A DNA stretch of 64,000 nt from Nocardia sp. BMG51109. GTDB lineage: Bacteria > Actinomycetota > Actinomycetes > Mycobacteriales > Mycobacteriaceae. This document shows, in pieces, positions 18,188-28,650 of this stretch. Position 1 is the first letter of the stretch, and every line of letters starts with the position of its first letter. Made by a program: the position numbers and the translations under genes. The notes under the pieces are model-generated. The model made no database searches and was not told the DNA's origin. It saw only the letters and a list, made by a program, of their open reading frames with translations. The stretch is from the NCBI RefSeq assembly GCF_000526215.1, contig NZ_JAFQ01000004.1:4464001-4528000 (forward strand), read 5' to 3'.

Positions 18188-19183
18188 TCAGCCCGCGACG
18201 GCCGTGTCGTAACCGAGCCGGGCCGGGTCGTATTCGTCCGGCCCCGGCTCGGCGTCGTCGAGTTCCGACAGCGCGAAGCGGCGCTTGCCGGCCGTCTTCG
18301 CCGAGTACATGGCGCGGTCGGCGCTGCGGAGCAGATCGGAGAAATCGCAGCTGCGGCCCGGCGGGCAGTATGCGGTGCCGACGCTGGCGGACACCGGCAC
18401 CGGCCCGGCCGAGGCGGGCACCGGATCGTGCAGCGCGCCGAGAATGCGCATGGCCAGCTCGCCCAGCGTATTTCGGCGAGCGGGCAGCGCGAGCACGAAC
18501 TCGTCACCGCCGTAGCGGCACACCACGGTGTCCTCCGGGCAGGTCGCGCGCAGCCGCCGGGAGATCTCCACCAGCACCTCGTCGCCGACGGAATGGCCGT
18601 AACCGTCGTTGATCTGCTTGAAATCGTCCAGGTCGATCAGCAGCAGGCCGACGCCGCGGGAGCGGTCGGTGGCCATCAGCCGCACCTGTTCCTGCAGCAG
18701 CGACCGGTTGGCCAGATCGGTCAGCGCGTCGTGGGTGGCCTCGTGCCGCAGCCGATGCTGCAGCGCGGCGATCTCCTGCACCCGCACCGACACCGCCTCC
18801 GTCAGGTTGCGTTCCTGCTGGGCGAGCGCGCGCTGCTGCAGCGCCTCCGCGTACGCGTCGATCGCGTGGCTGGCGACGAACGGCCAGCGCGTGGCGACCA
18901 GCGACCCCGGACAGCCCGGCGCGAAGCCCAGCAACGCGCGGGTGGTCGGCGCCAGCATGCGGGTCCGGTCGAACGGTCCCTCGGCCAAGCGGCGGCCGAT
19001 GTCCCGGGCGGGCGCGACCGGAAACGGTTCCGAGCGCGCCAGATCCATCAGCTCATCGATGAGCCCGGCGAAGACCCGTTCCAGTTGCCCGGGCGGTACG
19101 GTCAGGCCGCTGCTGCTGTAGACAGCGCGTACCCAGTCCCGTGCGACGGCCGCGACGGCCTGCGTCTCGAAATCGGTGGGCAT
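18188..19183 (-). CDS. GGDEF diguanylate cyclase
   Basis: 331 residues, ATG at 19183 after GAGGTG. An N-terminal ~120-residue helical region of unknown sensing role is followed by a short coiled coil (ALQQRALAQQERNLTEAVSVRVQEI) and a GGDEF domain with intact signature CRYGGDEF and the metal/substrate segment LLLIDLDDFKQINDGYGHSVGDEVL. It should make cyclic di-GMP. The RxxD inhibitory site upstream of the signature is absent, so product inhibition through that site is not expected. No EAL domain is present. Its stop lies 17 nt from the DUF1542 gene start on the same strand. Confidence 0.92.
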   Translation of the reverse strand: MPTDFETQAVAAVARDWVRAVYSSSGLTVPPGQLERVFAGLIDELMDLARSEPFPVAPARDIGRRLAEGPFDRTRMLAPTTRALLGFAPGCPGSLVATRWPFVASHAIDAYAEALQQRALAQQERNLTEAVSVRVQEIAALQHRLRHEATHDALTDLANRSLLQEQVRLMATDRSRGVGLLLIDLDDFKQINDGYGHSVGDEVLVEISRRLRATCPEDTVVCRYGGDEFVLALPARRNTLGELAMRILGALHDPVPASAGPVPVSASVGTAYCPPGRSCDFSDLLRSADRAMYSAKTAGKRRFALSELDDAEPGPDEYDPARLGYDTAVAG

Positions 19184-19611
19184 CGCCGCTCACCTCACGC
19201 CGACGCCGTCTGCGCCGGCTCCCCGGCCGGTCACGCCCTCCGGATCGTGCTCACTACCTTGCGGTCCGGTACACCTTCGATGCACGCTCACCGCCCCCTT
19301 TCCAGATACCCCCGTCCGGCAAAAAGGATCCTAGCAAGCCACTCGACACCGAAAAGCATGGTTTTACAACCTGTTCCGGTATCTCGCGAATGGCGATCGC
19401 CGTTTCATCGCGTCAGAACACCTGGTGTTACACCACTGTTCTGCGTGTCGCGTGGGCGTGTCCGCATATTCGGGCCGGATCGGCGGTTCGGGAGGGTCGC
19501 GCAAAAGGCCCACTGCGGCAGCGACATTCGCCAACCGACCGGTCGGAAAAGAATGGAGAAGAGACGCGGGCCGCATCGGCTCCGCCGTGCCTGCGGGGAA
19601 CCGCGGCCGAG

Positions 19612-19685
19612 TCGGGATGACAGGATTTGAACCTGCGACCCTCCGCTCCCAAAGCGGATGCGCTACCAAGCTGCGCTACATCCCG
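19612..19685 (-). tRNA. tRNA-Pro (TGG), second copy
   Basis: Identical in sequence to the gene at 12840-12913, on the minus strand; anticodon TGG, same cloverleaf. Confidence 0.95.
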
Positions 19686-19730
19686 TTGCGGAAGCCGCGG
19701 GGCCTCCGGGCCGCGGGCGGCTCCTGCCGG

Positions 19731-19801
<71 letters not shown>

Positions 19802-20103
19802 GCGCATACGACATCGATAGGATCGCCACGATGCCGTCTGCGCCTTGGACTGTACCGAACCCCACTTCCCGAACGCCAATCGCCCGGCGCGTAGCCCGCG
19901 TCCGGCTGCCCGGGGGCTCCATAGGCTGTCGCCCTGCGCACGGTGGCGGTGCCCCGGACGGATGTCGGCCCGCCGACCGCGTTCCGGGGCGCACTTCGAG
20001 CGCGGGGCGGGCGTCGGCCCGAACGCCTACCGCCGCGCCTTCCGGCAACGCGCGGAACACGTCGCTCGGCACCGCAGCGCGGGCGGTGCGGCAGACTGCG
20101 TCC

Positions 20104-20577
20104 ATGAGGTACAGCGCAGGTGTCCTGCTGTTTCGCCGCGAGCCCGAGGCGCGAGTGTTGCTCGGGCACATGGGCGGACCGCTGTGGTCGCGCAAGGACG
20201 CGGGTGCCTGGTCGATCCCGAAGGGTGAGTACACGCCGGACGAGGAGGACTCGCAAGCGGCGGCGCGCCGGGAGTTCGCCGAGGAGCTGGGGCTCGAGGT
20301 TCCCGGCGGCGACTGGATTCCGCTGGGGGAGGTGCGGTACGGCAGCGGGGGCGGCCGCAAGCAGCTCACGGTGTGGGCGGTCGAGGGCGATCTCGATCCG
20401 GCACAGGTGAATCCGGGAACGTTCGAGATGGAATGGCCGCCACGGTCCGGCAGGCTCCGGGAGTTCCCGGAGATCGACCGGGCGGAGTGGTTCGATGTTG
20501 TTGCCGCCCAGGAGAAGCTGAGCACCGGGCAGCGGCCGCTGCTGGGCCGCCTCGTCGATCGCCTGAACGAGCCCTGA
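20104..20577 (+). CDS. NUDIX hydrolase
   Basis: 157 residues, ATG at 20104. The NUDIX box is clear (WSIPKGEYTPDEEDSQAAAR, then REFAEELGL), with one extra residue between the leading Gly and the first Glu compared with the canonical spacing. The preceding GGPLWSRKDAGAWS segment places it in the COG4119 group of small NUDIX proteins. It would hydrolyse a nucleoside diphosphate linked to another group; the substrate is not predictable. It follows the second tRNA pair with a 300-nt gap and is transcribed away from it. Confidence 0.88.
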   Translation: MRYSAGVLLFRREPEARVLLGHMGGPLWSRKDAGAWSIPKGEYTPDEEDSQAAARREFAEELGLEVPGGDWIPLGEVRYGSGGGRKQLTVWAVEGDLDPAQVNPGTFEMEWPPRSGRLREFPEIDRAEWFDVVAAQEKLSTGQRPLLGRLVDRLNEP

Positions 20578-20686
20578 GCCGATCACCGGCCGCGGCCGCG
20601 GAGGAAACGCGCAGTGCGCTTCCAGCGATCTCCCGGTTTCGCCCGGTAGAGATGGGGCGCGTGAAGCACGCAGACCGCACCCGCCG

Positions 20687-20946
20687 CCGACGAGGCCCGG
20701 ATCGACGTGATCGACGCCGGGCCGGGCCTGTCGAAGGAGGCCGCGGCCAAGGTGTACGAGCGCTTCTATCGCACCGATTCCTCGCGCACCCGTGTTCCTC
20801 GCGCACCCGTGCCAGCGGCGGCACCGGGCTCGGACTGTCGATCGTGCAGGCCCTGGTCACCGCGCACGGCGGCCGGGTGAGCGTGGGCGGCGAGCCCGGG
20901 CGGGGCGCGACGTTCACGGTGGTGCTGCCGCGGTCCGCGGAGGATC
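20687..20946 (+). pseudogene. histidine kinase fragment, frameshifted by a 17-bp duplication
   Basis: One frame reads DEARIDVIDAGPGLSKEAAA, then KVYERFYRTDSSRTR (G1 box and F box of a HATPase domain). Another frame continues RASGGTGLGLSIVQALVTAHG (G2 box), then GRVSVGGEPGRGATFTVVLP. They are separated by an exact tandem duplication of TTCCTCGCGCACCCGTG at 20778-20794 and 20795-20811. Removing one copy restores SSRTRASGGTGLGLS in a single frame. The N-terminal sensor, HisKA domain and N-box are missing, so only the ATPase end survives. No response regulator is nearby. Confidence 0.85.
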
Positions 20947-21119
20947 GGCCGGTCGCCGACCCCTCCGGCGAGTCGGGCCGACCGCCTCCGGTTACAGCCC
21001 GCTCGGCCAGGTCGACTAGGCTGATCGGGATGCGATCGGGGGGAACCGACGACGTCACCCCATAGAACCGCCAACCCACAGAACCACCAACCCAGGAACA
21101 ACGAACAAGGAGCATGTCC

Positions 21120-22523
21120 GTGAAGAGCACCGTCGAGCAGCTGAGCCCGACCCGGGTCCGCATCAACGTCGAGGTGCCCTTCGAGGAGCTGAAGCCGGAC
21201 TTCGACAAGGCGTACAAGGCGCTGGCCCAGCAGGTGCGCATTCCCGGCTTCCGTCCGGGCAAGGCCCCCGCCAAGCTGCTGGAGGCCCGCCTGGGCCGCG
21301 GCGCGATCCTCGAGCAGGTCGTCAACGACGCGCTGCCGACCAAGTACGGCGAGGCCGTCGAGACCGCCGAGGTCCAGGTGATCGGCCGGCCGGAGATCGA
21401 GATCACCAAGATCGAGGACGGCGACGAGCTGGCGTTCACCGCCGAGGTCGACGTCCGCCCGGAGATCACCCTGCCCGATTTCTCCGGCATCGAGGTGACC
21501 GTCGACCCGATCTCGGTCGGCGACGAGGACATCGCCGAGCAGCTGGAGTCGCTGCGGCAGCGCTTCGGCACCCTGAAGAGCGTCGATCGACCGGTTCAGG
21601 ACGGCGACTTCGTCTCCATCGACCTGGAGGCGACCGTGGACGGCGCGAAGGTCGAGGAGGCCTCGACCACCGGCCTGTCGCACGAGGTCGGCTCCGGCCA
21701 GCTCATCGAGGGCCTGGACGACACCCTGGCCGGCATGTCGGCCGAGGAGTCCCGGGATTTCACCTCCACGCTGGTCGCCGGTGAGTACGCCGGCAAGGAG
21801 GCCACCATCACCGTGACGGTGCAGTCGGTCAAGGAGCGCGAGCTGCCCGAGGCCGACGACGAATTCGCCCAGATGGCCAGCGAATTCGACACCATGGACG
21901 AGCTGAAGGACGATCTGCGCAAGCGGGCCGAGCAGGGCAAGAAGGTGGAGCAGGCCGGCGACATCCGCGACAAGGTGCTCGAGGCGCTGCTGGAGCAGAC
22001 GGAGGTGCCGCTGCCCGAGGGTGCGGTGCAGGGCGAGATCGACGCCGTGCTGCACGACGCGGTGCACGGCTTCGACCACGACGAGGCCAAGTTCGCCGAG
22101 GCGCTGGAGGCGCAGGGCTCCTCGCGCGAGGAGTTCGACAAGGACTCCAAGGAGGCCGCCGAGCGTTCGGTGAAGACCCAGCTGCTGCTGGACGCCGTCG
22201 CCGAGCAGGAGAACACCGAGGTGGGCCAGCAGGAGCTGACCGAGCGGATCCTGTTCCAGGCGCAGCGCTACGGCATGTCGCCGGAACAGTTCATCCAGCA
22301 GGTGCAGCAGGCCGGTCAGCTGGGCGCGATCTTCTCCGACGTCCGCCGCGGCAAGGCGCTGGCCGGCGTCGTGGGCCAGGCCACGGTGACCGACACCGAG
22401 GGCAACGCCGTGGACACCGACGAAATGTTCGGCAGCCCGGACGATTCCGAGGCGGACGAGGCCGCCGGGACTGCCGAGGCCGAGGAGACCGCCGACCAGA
22501 AGGCGGCGGCGGGCGCCGAGTAA
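21120..22523 (+). CDS. tig: trigger factor
   Basis: 467 residues. A ribosome-bound chaperone and peptidyl-prolyl isomerase acting on nascent chains. Domains in order: N-terminal ribosome-binding domain with the signature GFRPGKAP (about residues 38-48), a PPIase domain (about 150-240: [16 protein letters not shown] ... [16 protein letters not shown]), a helical C-terminal chaperone domain, then an acidic Ala/Glu tail. GTG at 21120 is preferred: AAGGAG ends at 21112, which is 7 nt away but only 1 nt from the ATG at 21114, and the mycobacterial protein starts at the same residue. It leads the clpP1-clpP2-clpX group. Confidence 0.95.
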   Translation: MKSTVEQLSPTRVRINVEVPFEELKPDFDKAYKALAQQVRIPGFRPGKAPAKLLEARLGRGAILEQVVNDALPTKYGEAVETAEVQVIGRPEIEITKIEDGDELAFTAEVDVRPEITLPDFSGIEVTVDPISVGDEDIAEQLESLRQRFGTLKSVDRPVQDGDFVSIDLEATVDGAKVEEASTTGLSHEVGSGQLIEGLDDTLAGMSAEESRDFTSTLVAGEYAGKEATITVTVQSVKERELPEADDEFAQMASEFDTMDELKDDLRKRAEQGKKVEQAGDIRDKVLEALLEQTEVPLPEGAVQGEIDAVLHDAVHGFDHDEAKFAEALEAQGSSREEFDKDSKEAAERSVKTQLLLDAVAEQENTEVGQQELTERILFQAQRYGMSPEQFIQQVQQAGQLGAIFSDVRRGKALAGVVGQATVTDTEGNAVDTDEMFGSPDDSEADEAAGTAEAEETADQKAAAGAE

Positions 22524-22592
22524 CCAGGTCGGCGAAGTTATCAGGGTCGGCGTAGTTATCAAGGCCGGCGTAGCTACCGGGTCGGCGAAGTT
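22523..22592. repeat. ~18-bp imperfect tandem repeat, 4 copies, after tig
   Basis: Four decaying units of the form AGGTCGGCGAAGTTATC follow the tig stop codon directly. Non-coding. Confidence 0.65.
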
Positions 22593-22603
22593 TCTGCCGT
22601 CAG

Positions 22604-22650
22604 CGAAGCGAGGGCGGTACCGGGAGTTCGGTGCCGCCCTGCTTCGTTAG
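22604..22650 (+). terminator. hairpin between tig and clpP1
   Basis: An 18-bp stem with one bulge (CGAAGC, then AGGGCGGTACCG pairing with CGGTGCCGCCCTGCTTCG) around a 6-nt loop, followed by TTAGGGTTT. It should terminate tig transcripts or attenuate read-through into clpP1P2, whose start is 44 nt further on. Confidence 0.7.
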
Positions 22651-22693
22651 GGTTTGTGAAAGCGAAACTGTAGGCGAGAGAGGGCAGGTATCC

Positions 22694-23329
22694 GTGACAA
22701 TCAATCAGGCTGTCGCATTCGATCGAGTCGAGCCGGTCATGACATCCCCGACCACTGGGCTCAACCTCAGTGACTCGGTCTTCGAGCGACTGTTGCGCGA
22801 GCGCATCATCTTCCTGGGCACCCAGGTCGACGACGACATCGCCAACAAGCTCTGCGCCCAGATCCTGCTCCTGTCGGCGGAGGACCCCACGCGCGACATC
22901 TCGCTGTACATCAACTCGCCGGGCGGCTCGGTGACCGCGGGCATGGCCATCTACGACACCATGCAGCTGGTCGAATGCGATATCGCCACCTACGGCCTGG
23001 GCCTGGCCGCCTCGATGGGCCAGTTCCTGCTGACCGCGGGCGCCAAGGGCAAGCGCTTCGCGCTGCCGCACGCGCGGATCATGATGCACCAGCCGTCGGC
23101 CGGCATCGGCGGTTCGGCCGCCGACATCGCCATCCAGGCCGAGCAGTTCGCGCACACCAAGCGCGAGCTGAACGAACTGCAGGCACACCACACCGGCAAG
23201 CCGCTCGAGCAGGTGACCGCCGACGCCGACCGCGACCGCTGGTTCACCGCCGCCGAGGCCCTGGAGTACGGCTTCATCGACAGCGTCATCACGCACGCCC
23301 GCCAGGCCACCAACGGCTCCGCCAGCTAG
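22694..23329 (+). CDS. clpP1: ATP-dependent Clp protease subunit ClpP1
   Basis: 211 residues from GTG at 22694 (GAGAGAGGG upstream); ATG at 22739 is the alternative and gives 196 residues. The triad is complete: Ser108 in [11 protein letters not shown], His132 in [10 protein letters not shown], Asp177 in [10 protein letters not shown]. In actinobacteria ClpP1 and ClpP2 each form heptameric rings that stack into one mixed barrel, fed by ClpX or ClpC1. The N-terminus is longer than in M. tuberculosis and may be a processed propeptide. It is followed 31 nt later by clpP2, forming an operon separate from the accessory pair at 2-3.4 kb. Confidence 0.95.
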   Translation: MTINQAVAFDRVEPVMTSPTTGLNLSDSVFERLLRERIIFLGTQVDDDIANKLCAQILLLSAEDPTRDISLYINSPGGSVTAGMAIYDTMQLVECDIATYGLGLAASMGQFLLTAGAKGKRFALPHARIMMHQPSAGIGGSAADIAIQAEQFAHTKRELNELQAHHTGKPLEQVTADADRDRWFTAAEALEYGFIDSVITHARQATNGSAS

Positions 23330-23360
23330 CTCACCGACTCGAGACCTTTTGGAGACGAAG

Positions 23361-24026
23361 ATGACCATCGATCCCCGTGCCGGCCTGTCCGGTGTCGCAC
23401 CGGCCGGTCCGCAGGCGCGCTACATCCTCCCGTCGTTCATCGAACATTCGAGCTTCGGTGTCAAGGAGTCCAACCCGTACAACAAGCTGTTCGAGGAGCG
23501 CATCATCTTCCTCGGCGCCACGGTGGACGACACCTCGGCCAACGACATCATGGCCCAGCTGCTGGTGCTCGAGTCGCTGGATCCCGACCGCGACATCACC
23601 ATGTACATCAACTCGCCGGGCGGCTCGTTCACGGCGCTGATGGCCATCTACGACACCATGCAGTACGTGCGCGCCGACGTCGCGACCGTCTGCCTGGGCC
23701 AGGCCGCCTCGGCCGCCGCGGTCCTGCTGGCCGCCGGCACCCCCGGCAAGCGCGCCTGCCTGCCCAATGCCCGCGTGCTGATCCACCAGCCGTCGCTGGA
23801 GGGTGGCATCCAGGGGCAGGTGTCGGACCTGGAGATCCAGGCCGCCGAGATCGAGCGGATGCGCCGCCAGATGGAGAACACCCTCGCCCGGCACACCGGC
23901 AGGGACGCCGAGACCATCCGCAAGGACACCGATCGCGACAAGATTCTCACCGCCGAGGAGGCGGTCGAGTACGGCATCATCGACCAGGTGTTCGAGTATC
24001 GGAAGCTGAGCGCGCAGACGAAGTGA
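23361..24026 (+). CDS. clpP2: ATP-dependent Clp protease subunit ClpP2
   Basis: 221 residues, ATG at 23361 after GGAGA. Triad Ser117 ([13 protein letters not shown]), His142 ([10 protein letters not shown]), Asp189 ([10 protein letters not shown]). The N-terminal extension ([20 protein letters not shown]) precedes the mature start [20 protein letters not shown], as in mycobacterial ClpP2, where the propeptide is removed. ClpP2 supplies the ring docked by ClpX/ClpC1. Co-transcribed with clpP1. Confidence 0.95.
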   Translation: MTIDPRAGLSGVAPAGPQARYILPSFIEHSSFGVKESNPYNKLFEERIIFLGATVDDTSANDIMAQLLVLESLDPDRDITMYINSPGGSFTALMAIYDTMQYVRADVATVCLGQAASAAAVLLAAGTPGKRACLPNARVLIHQPSLEGGIQGQVSDLEIQAAEIERMRRQMENTLARHTGRDAETIRKDTDRDKILTAEEAVEYGIIDQVFEYRKLSAQTK

Positions 24027-24350
24027 CACGCCGGTCCTCCCGTCGTACGGTCGCAGGATGGCTGCGCGAGCACGAGCGGCCACGGCGGGAGGCGGCTCAG
24101 ATGAGAAACATGCTCGAGTTGTCGACCTCCGTCGGATCTACCGGGTACGGTCACCCTAGGGACCTTTGCTCGTAGGTTGTCGGCACGGCCGAAGTCCCGA
24201 GCGACACTGCCGGAACGCGTTGGAAATTCGATCGGTTCGGACACCGATCCGGACACCGACCGATGGGTGGCGGGTAGCGTTGTTCGGAAGGCGGCTTGTC
24301 GGCAGCCGGACAGACGGTTGCACGCGGACAAGGAAGTAGGGACCCACGAG
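24027..24350. other. clpP2-clpX intergenic region
   Basis: 324 nt without a supported gene. The segment 24110-24200 is less GC-rich and contains GGGTACGGTCACCCTAGGG, with a short palindromic core (GGTCACC). It could hold a separate clpX promoter. No hairpin with a T-run is seen after clpP2. Confidence 0.35.
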
Positions 24351-25631
<1,281 letters not shown>

Positions 25632-25660
25632 AGTCCTACACCCGAGTCCTACACCCCGAT

Positions 25661-25700
25661 CGACGGCCCACTGCGGTTAGCGGTGGGCCGTCGGCATTTT
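25661..25700 (+). terminator. clpX intrinsic terminator
   Basis: Perfect 11-bp stem CGACGGCCCAC / GTGGGCCGTCG with an 11-nt loop, followed by GCATTTT. It lies 30 nt after the clpX stop. Confidence 0.85.
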
Positions 25701-25708
25701 CGGGCGTG

Positions 25709-25756
25709 TTCTACTGTGCCCAGGTTCTACCGTGCCCAGGTTCTACTGTGCCCAGG
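25709..25756. repeat. 16-bp tandem repeat, 3 copies, covering a stop codon
   Basis: TTCTACYGTGCCCAGG at 25709, 25725 and 25741. The third copy encodes, on the minus strand, the last residues and the TAG stop of the carboxymuconolactone decarboxylase-family gene; the others are downstream echoes of that gene end. Confidence 0.85.
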
Positions 25757-26315
25757 GAACCCGGCAGGAGTCGGTGCTGAAGCCCTGCGCGGTGATGCCC
25801 AGCGCGGAGTAGCTGCGGGCGCGCGAATTCTCCAGGGCGATCTGGTAGGTCAGCTCCAGCACGCCCTGGGTGCCGAAGCGCTTCTTCAGATCGGTGACCT
25901 GTTCGTCGGTGACCGCGGTGGGGGTGGCGGTCATGGCGTCGGCGTAGGCGATGGCGGCGCGCTCGTCGTCGGTGTACGAGGGCGAGGTCTCGTAGTCGGC
26001 GATGTGCTCCAGCTTGTCGATGTCGAGGTGGCTCAGCCGCATGAGCATGGCGCCGAAGTCGACGCACCACGAGCAGCCGACCGTCCACGCCACCCGGTAG
26101 ACCGCGATCTCCTGGATGCGGAACGGCAATGCGGTGCAGGCCTTCTCGACCAGCCCCTCGTGCACGGCGTTGGCGACCAGCAGCTTGCGATGGTTGGCTG
26201 CCACGGCGAACGGCTCGGGCACCTCGCCGAACCGGCGCTTGCTGTAGCGGTACAGCAGCCGCGTGAGTGGTCCGGCCTGATCGGGGGCGACGACGGGAAT
26301 CCGGGTGGTGCTCAT
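25743..26315 (-). CDS. carboxymuconolactone decarboxylase (AhpD-like) family protein
   Basis: 190 residues, ATG at 26315 preceded by GGAG. An all-helical CMD fold with an AhpD-type redox pair CSWC (VAWTVGCSWCVDFGAMLMRLSHLD) and the conserved DERAAIAYADAMTATP segment. Such proteins act as alkylhydroperoxidases through the CxxC cysteines; the downstream His (MRLSHLD) of the proton relay is present. No peroxiredoxin gene is adjacent. Transcribed towards clpX, ending inside a 16-bp repeat. Confidence 0.85.
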   Translation of the reverse strand: MSTTRIPVVAPDQAGPLTRLLYRYSKRRFGEVPEPFAVAANHRKLLVANAVHEGLVEKACTALPFRIQEIAVYRVAWTVGCSWCVDFGAMLMRLSHLDIDKLEHIADYETSPSYTDDERAAIAYADAMTATPTAVTDEQVTDLKKRFGTQGVLELTYQIALENSRARSYSALGITAQGFSTDSCRVPWAQ

Positions 26316-26604
26316 GATTTCTCCTTCCGAAGGCGTCATCCCTCGGACGAGAAACCGGGTCCGGGCGTGACGGGCGGCCGCTGTGAGCCGCGTCACCGGC
26401 ACGTCGGGCGACAGCCCCGCCCGTGGCGGCGAGGGTCGGCGCTGATCCTCTCGTTCGGCGTTGAACTCGTCACCGGCTGTGCTGCCGCCCGAATTCGCCA
26501 TACGTAGGGCGAGGACCTGTCCCGGCCTCGCCGGTAACGGAGTTCCGCGCCACGTGTGCCGTAAACCTCCGACTCGGGGCAGTCCGGTCCCGATCGGGTG
26601 GCGA

Positions 26605-27210
26605 TCAGTCCGGCCAGCCGGGCGAGCGGCCCAGTGCCCGCAGGAGTCGGTCGAGGGCGGGGTCGAGGGCGGGGGCGGATTCGATCGGCGGCACGGCCGG
26701 CCCGAACGGGGCGCCGGGTTGCCGCCGGTTCTCGTCGTCGGGGACGGCGAGCGCGATGTCGAGCGCGGGCCCGGCGAGGTCGTCGTCGAGCCGGTACGGC
26801 AGGCCGAGCGCGCGGGCGACGTCCCAGCCGTGCACGACGTAATCGATGAAGTGGAAGCCGACGGCCAGGCTGCCGGGCGCGGTGAAGCCGGGGGCGAACT
26901 CCGGAAGGTCGAAGTGTCTTTCCAGCACATCCGGTTCGGCGTAGGCGGCGGTGACATCGGCGGCGGCGTCGGCGTAGGCGGCGACCGGATCGGCGGCCGG
27001 CGGACGCGGCTGCCACACCGCGAGGTCGGCGCCTTGTCCCCGGGCCGATGCCGCGAAGCCGCGATGCTGAGCTGTCATGTGCGACAACAGATCTGCGAGA
27101 TTCCATGCGGTGCACGGGGTGGGTCGATCGAGGTCGGCGGGGGTCAGGCGGGAGACGATCTCGACGCTGTAGTCCACGGCGCGCCGGTTCAGATCACAAA
27201 TACTAGGCAT
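26605..27210 (-). CDS. TIGR03086 family metal-binding protein (DinB/MDMPI-like)
   Basis: 201 residues, ATG at 27210. Starts with the DinB-like four-helix segment RAVDYSVEIVSRLTPADLDR, PTPCTAWNLADLLSHM, where the His of LLSHM and further His residues (FHFIDYVVHGWDVA) form the usual metal site. The family is related to mycothiol-dependent maleylpyruvate isomerases and may use mycothiol; the substrate is unknown. Divergent from the MarR gene across 62 nt, so it is the likely target of that regulator. Confidence 0.82.
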   Translation of the reverse strand: MPSICDLNRRAVDYSVEIVSRLTPADLDRPTPCTAWNLADLLSHMTAQHRGFAASARGQGADLAVWQPRPPAADPVAAYADAAADVTAAYAEPDVLERHFDLPEFAPGFTAPGSLAVGFHFIDYVVHGWDVARALGLPYRLDDDLAGPALDIALAVPDDENRRQPGAPFGPAVPPIESAPALDPALDRLLRALGRSPGWPD

Positions 27211-27213
27211 GTG

Positions 27214-27255
27214 TAGATAGTAAGCAGATGTATATCGTATGCACAAGACTATCTA
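27214..27255. promoter_or_regulatory. candidate MarR operator in divergent promoter region
   Basis: TAGATAGT and ACTATCTA form a perfect 8-bp inverted repeat separated by 26 nt, in a short AT-rich stretch (with TATATCGTAT) between the divergent TIGR03086 and marR genes. A GGAGGA ribosome site for marR follows at 27258-27263. Binding by the adjacent MarR protein is inferred. Confidence 0.5.
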
Positions 27256-27272
27256 TCCGGAGGACGTAAATT

Positions 27273-27737
27273 GTGCGCATGGCGAAGACGGAGCGTCCCG
27301 ATCTGGCGGCGATGATCGTGCCGCTCGGCCGCGCGCTGATGGCGATCGAACGGCCGATCCTGGACTCGCACGGACTGAGCATGTGGGCGTACTCGGTGCT
27401 GCTGGCGCTGGGCCGCGGTCCGGCGCGTGGCCAGGGGGTGCTCGCGGAGGAGATCGGCGCGGACAAGACGCGGATCATCCCGGTGCTGGACGACTTACAG
27501 GAGCGCGGGCTGATCGAGCGGCGGCCCGACCCGGCGGATCGGCGGGCACGGCTGCTCGCGCTGACGCCGGAGGGGCGCGGGCGCTCCTCGGCCGCGCAGG
27601 CGGAGATTCAGGCCGCCGAGCAACGGCTGCTGGGCCGGTTGCCGGCCGCCGACCGGCGCGGCTTTCTCAATGCGCTCGCCGTCCTCTCGGCGCTGCCGCG
27701 CGAGGAGATCGTGGGCGGTGACGCCACCTCGGCGTGA
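27273..27737 (+). CDS. MarR family transcriptional regulator
   Basis: 154 residues. GTG at 27273 was chosen because GGAGGA ends 9 nt upstream; ATG at 27279 would be too far. Winged-helix core: SMWAYSVLLALGRGPARGQG, VLAEEIGADKTRIIPVLDDL, with wing RRPDPADRRARLLALTPEG. These regulators usually repress a divergent neighbour and release DNA when they bind a small phenolic or electrophilic ligand. The stop codon overlaps the first unit of a 24-bp tandem repeat. Confidence 0.88.
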   Translation: MRMAKTERPDLAAMIVPLGRALMAIERPILDSHGLSMWAYSVLLALGRGPARGQGVLAEEIGADKTRIIPVLDDLQERGLIERRPDPADRRARLLALTPEGRGRSSAAQAEIQAAEQRLLGRLPAADRRGFLNALAVLSALPREEIVGGDATSA

Positions 27738-27829
27738 CGTCGCCCCCGAATGGGAGCGTGACGTCGCCCCCGAATGGGAGCGTGACGTCGCCCCCGAATC
27801 GGAGCGTGACGCCGCCCCCGAATCGGAAT
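27734..27829. repeat. 24-bp tandem repeat, 4 copies, overlapping the marR stop
   Basis: Units start at 27734, 27758, 27782 and 27806 (GTGACGTCGCCCCCGAATGG and variants). The first contains the TGA stop of marR. The remaining gap to 28017 shows nothing recognisable. Confidence 0.85.
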
Positions 27830-28017
27830 CGGTAACGGCCGGCGTACCGGCCGCGCCCGCTGCCGGGGATCGGCGTTGATCCCCCGTGGTTCGCCGTTGA
27901 ACCTTCATCCCGTTATTGCGGAAATCGCCTGGGCGGCTTCACCTGTTACGACGGGGCGGGCCCGGAAAGTTCATCGTCCGGGCCGGAGCCTGCGCCCGGA
28001 TCAGTCCTGCGCCCGGA

Positions 28018-28548
28018 TCAGCGGTTGCGGCGGGGAATGCGGATGGTCCAGGGCGCCGGGTCGCGCAGTTGGACGCGCTCGCGAGGAGCCGCGAGCAGCG
28101 CCGCGGCACCGGCCACCGGCAGCAGTAGCGCCGCGATCAGGCTGAAAGTGTAGTTGCCCGTGGACATTTCGGCGGGCTTGTGGGCGGCGTGGTAGATCAG
28201 GTGCGGCACCCCGAAGACCAGCCAGCCCAGCCCGGCGACCCGGCCCAGCAGGCTGTCGCCGTAGTAGAGCGCGGCGGCGGTGACCACCGCGAGACCCAGG
28301 AAGAACGCGCCCACATCGGCGGCCAGATGATGGTTGTACGGACCGTCACCCGCCACCCAGTTCAGCCCGAATCCGGGAAAGCTGCGATACCAGGCCCCCG
28401 GCGCGACGATCGCCCACAACCCCACGACCACACCCTGCACCGCCAGGAACCACAGCGCGACGGTGGTGATCAGCCACCGCCGCCGATTGACGTCCCACCG
28501 CATCCGTACCCGCAGGCTGTCACCTGCCCGCTGCACCGAGATCCGCAT
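28018..28548 (-). CDS. conserved four-helix integral membrane protein, function unknown
   Basis: 176 residues, ATG at 28548 with GGGAGGG upstream. A basic cytoplasmic start (RWDVNRRRW) and four predicted helices (LITTVALWFLAVQGVVVGLW; VGAFFLGLAVVTAAALYYG; VAGLGWLVFGVPHLIYHAAH; FSLIAALLLPVAGAAALLAA), with a polar loop GLNWVAGDGPYNHHLAADVG after the first. The HH pair and H in the third helix could bind a cofactor. No family function is known to me. It stands alone before fdhD on the same strand. Confidence 0.65.
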   Translation of the reverse strand: MRISVQRAGDSLRVRMRWDVNRRRWLITTVALWFLAVQGVVVGLWAIVAPGAWYRSFPGFGLNWVAGDGPYNHHLAADVGAFFLGLAVVTAAALYYGDSLLGRVAGLGWLVFGVPHLIYHAAHKPAEMSTGNYTFSLIAALLLPVAGAAALLAAPRERVQLRDPAPWTIRIPRRNR

Positions 28549-28650
28549 CGCACCCTCCCGTTCGCCCCCATCGGATGCAGCCACCGTAAACCGGCCATTC
28601 GGTGCGAACAAGAGTCCGGCGCCGGAGATGACCGCGCCCGGCCGAAAGAG

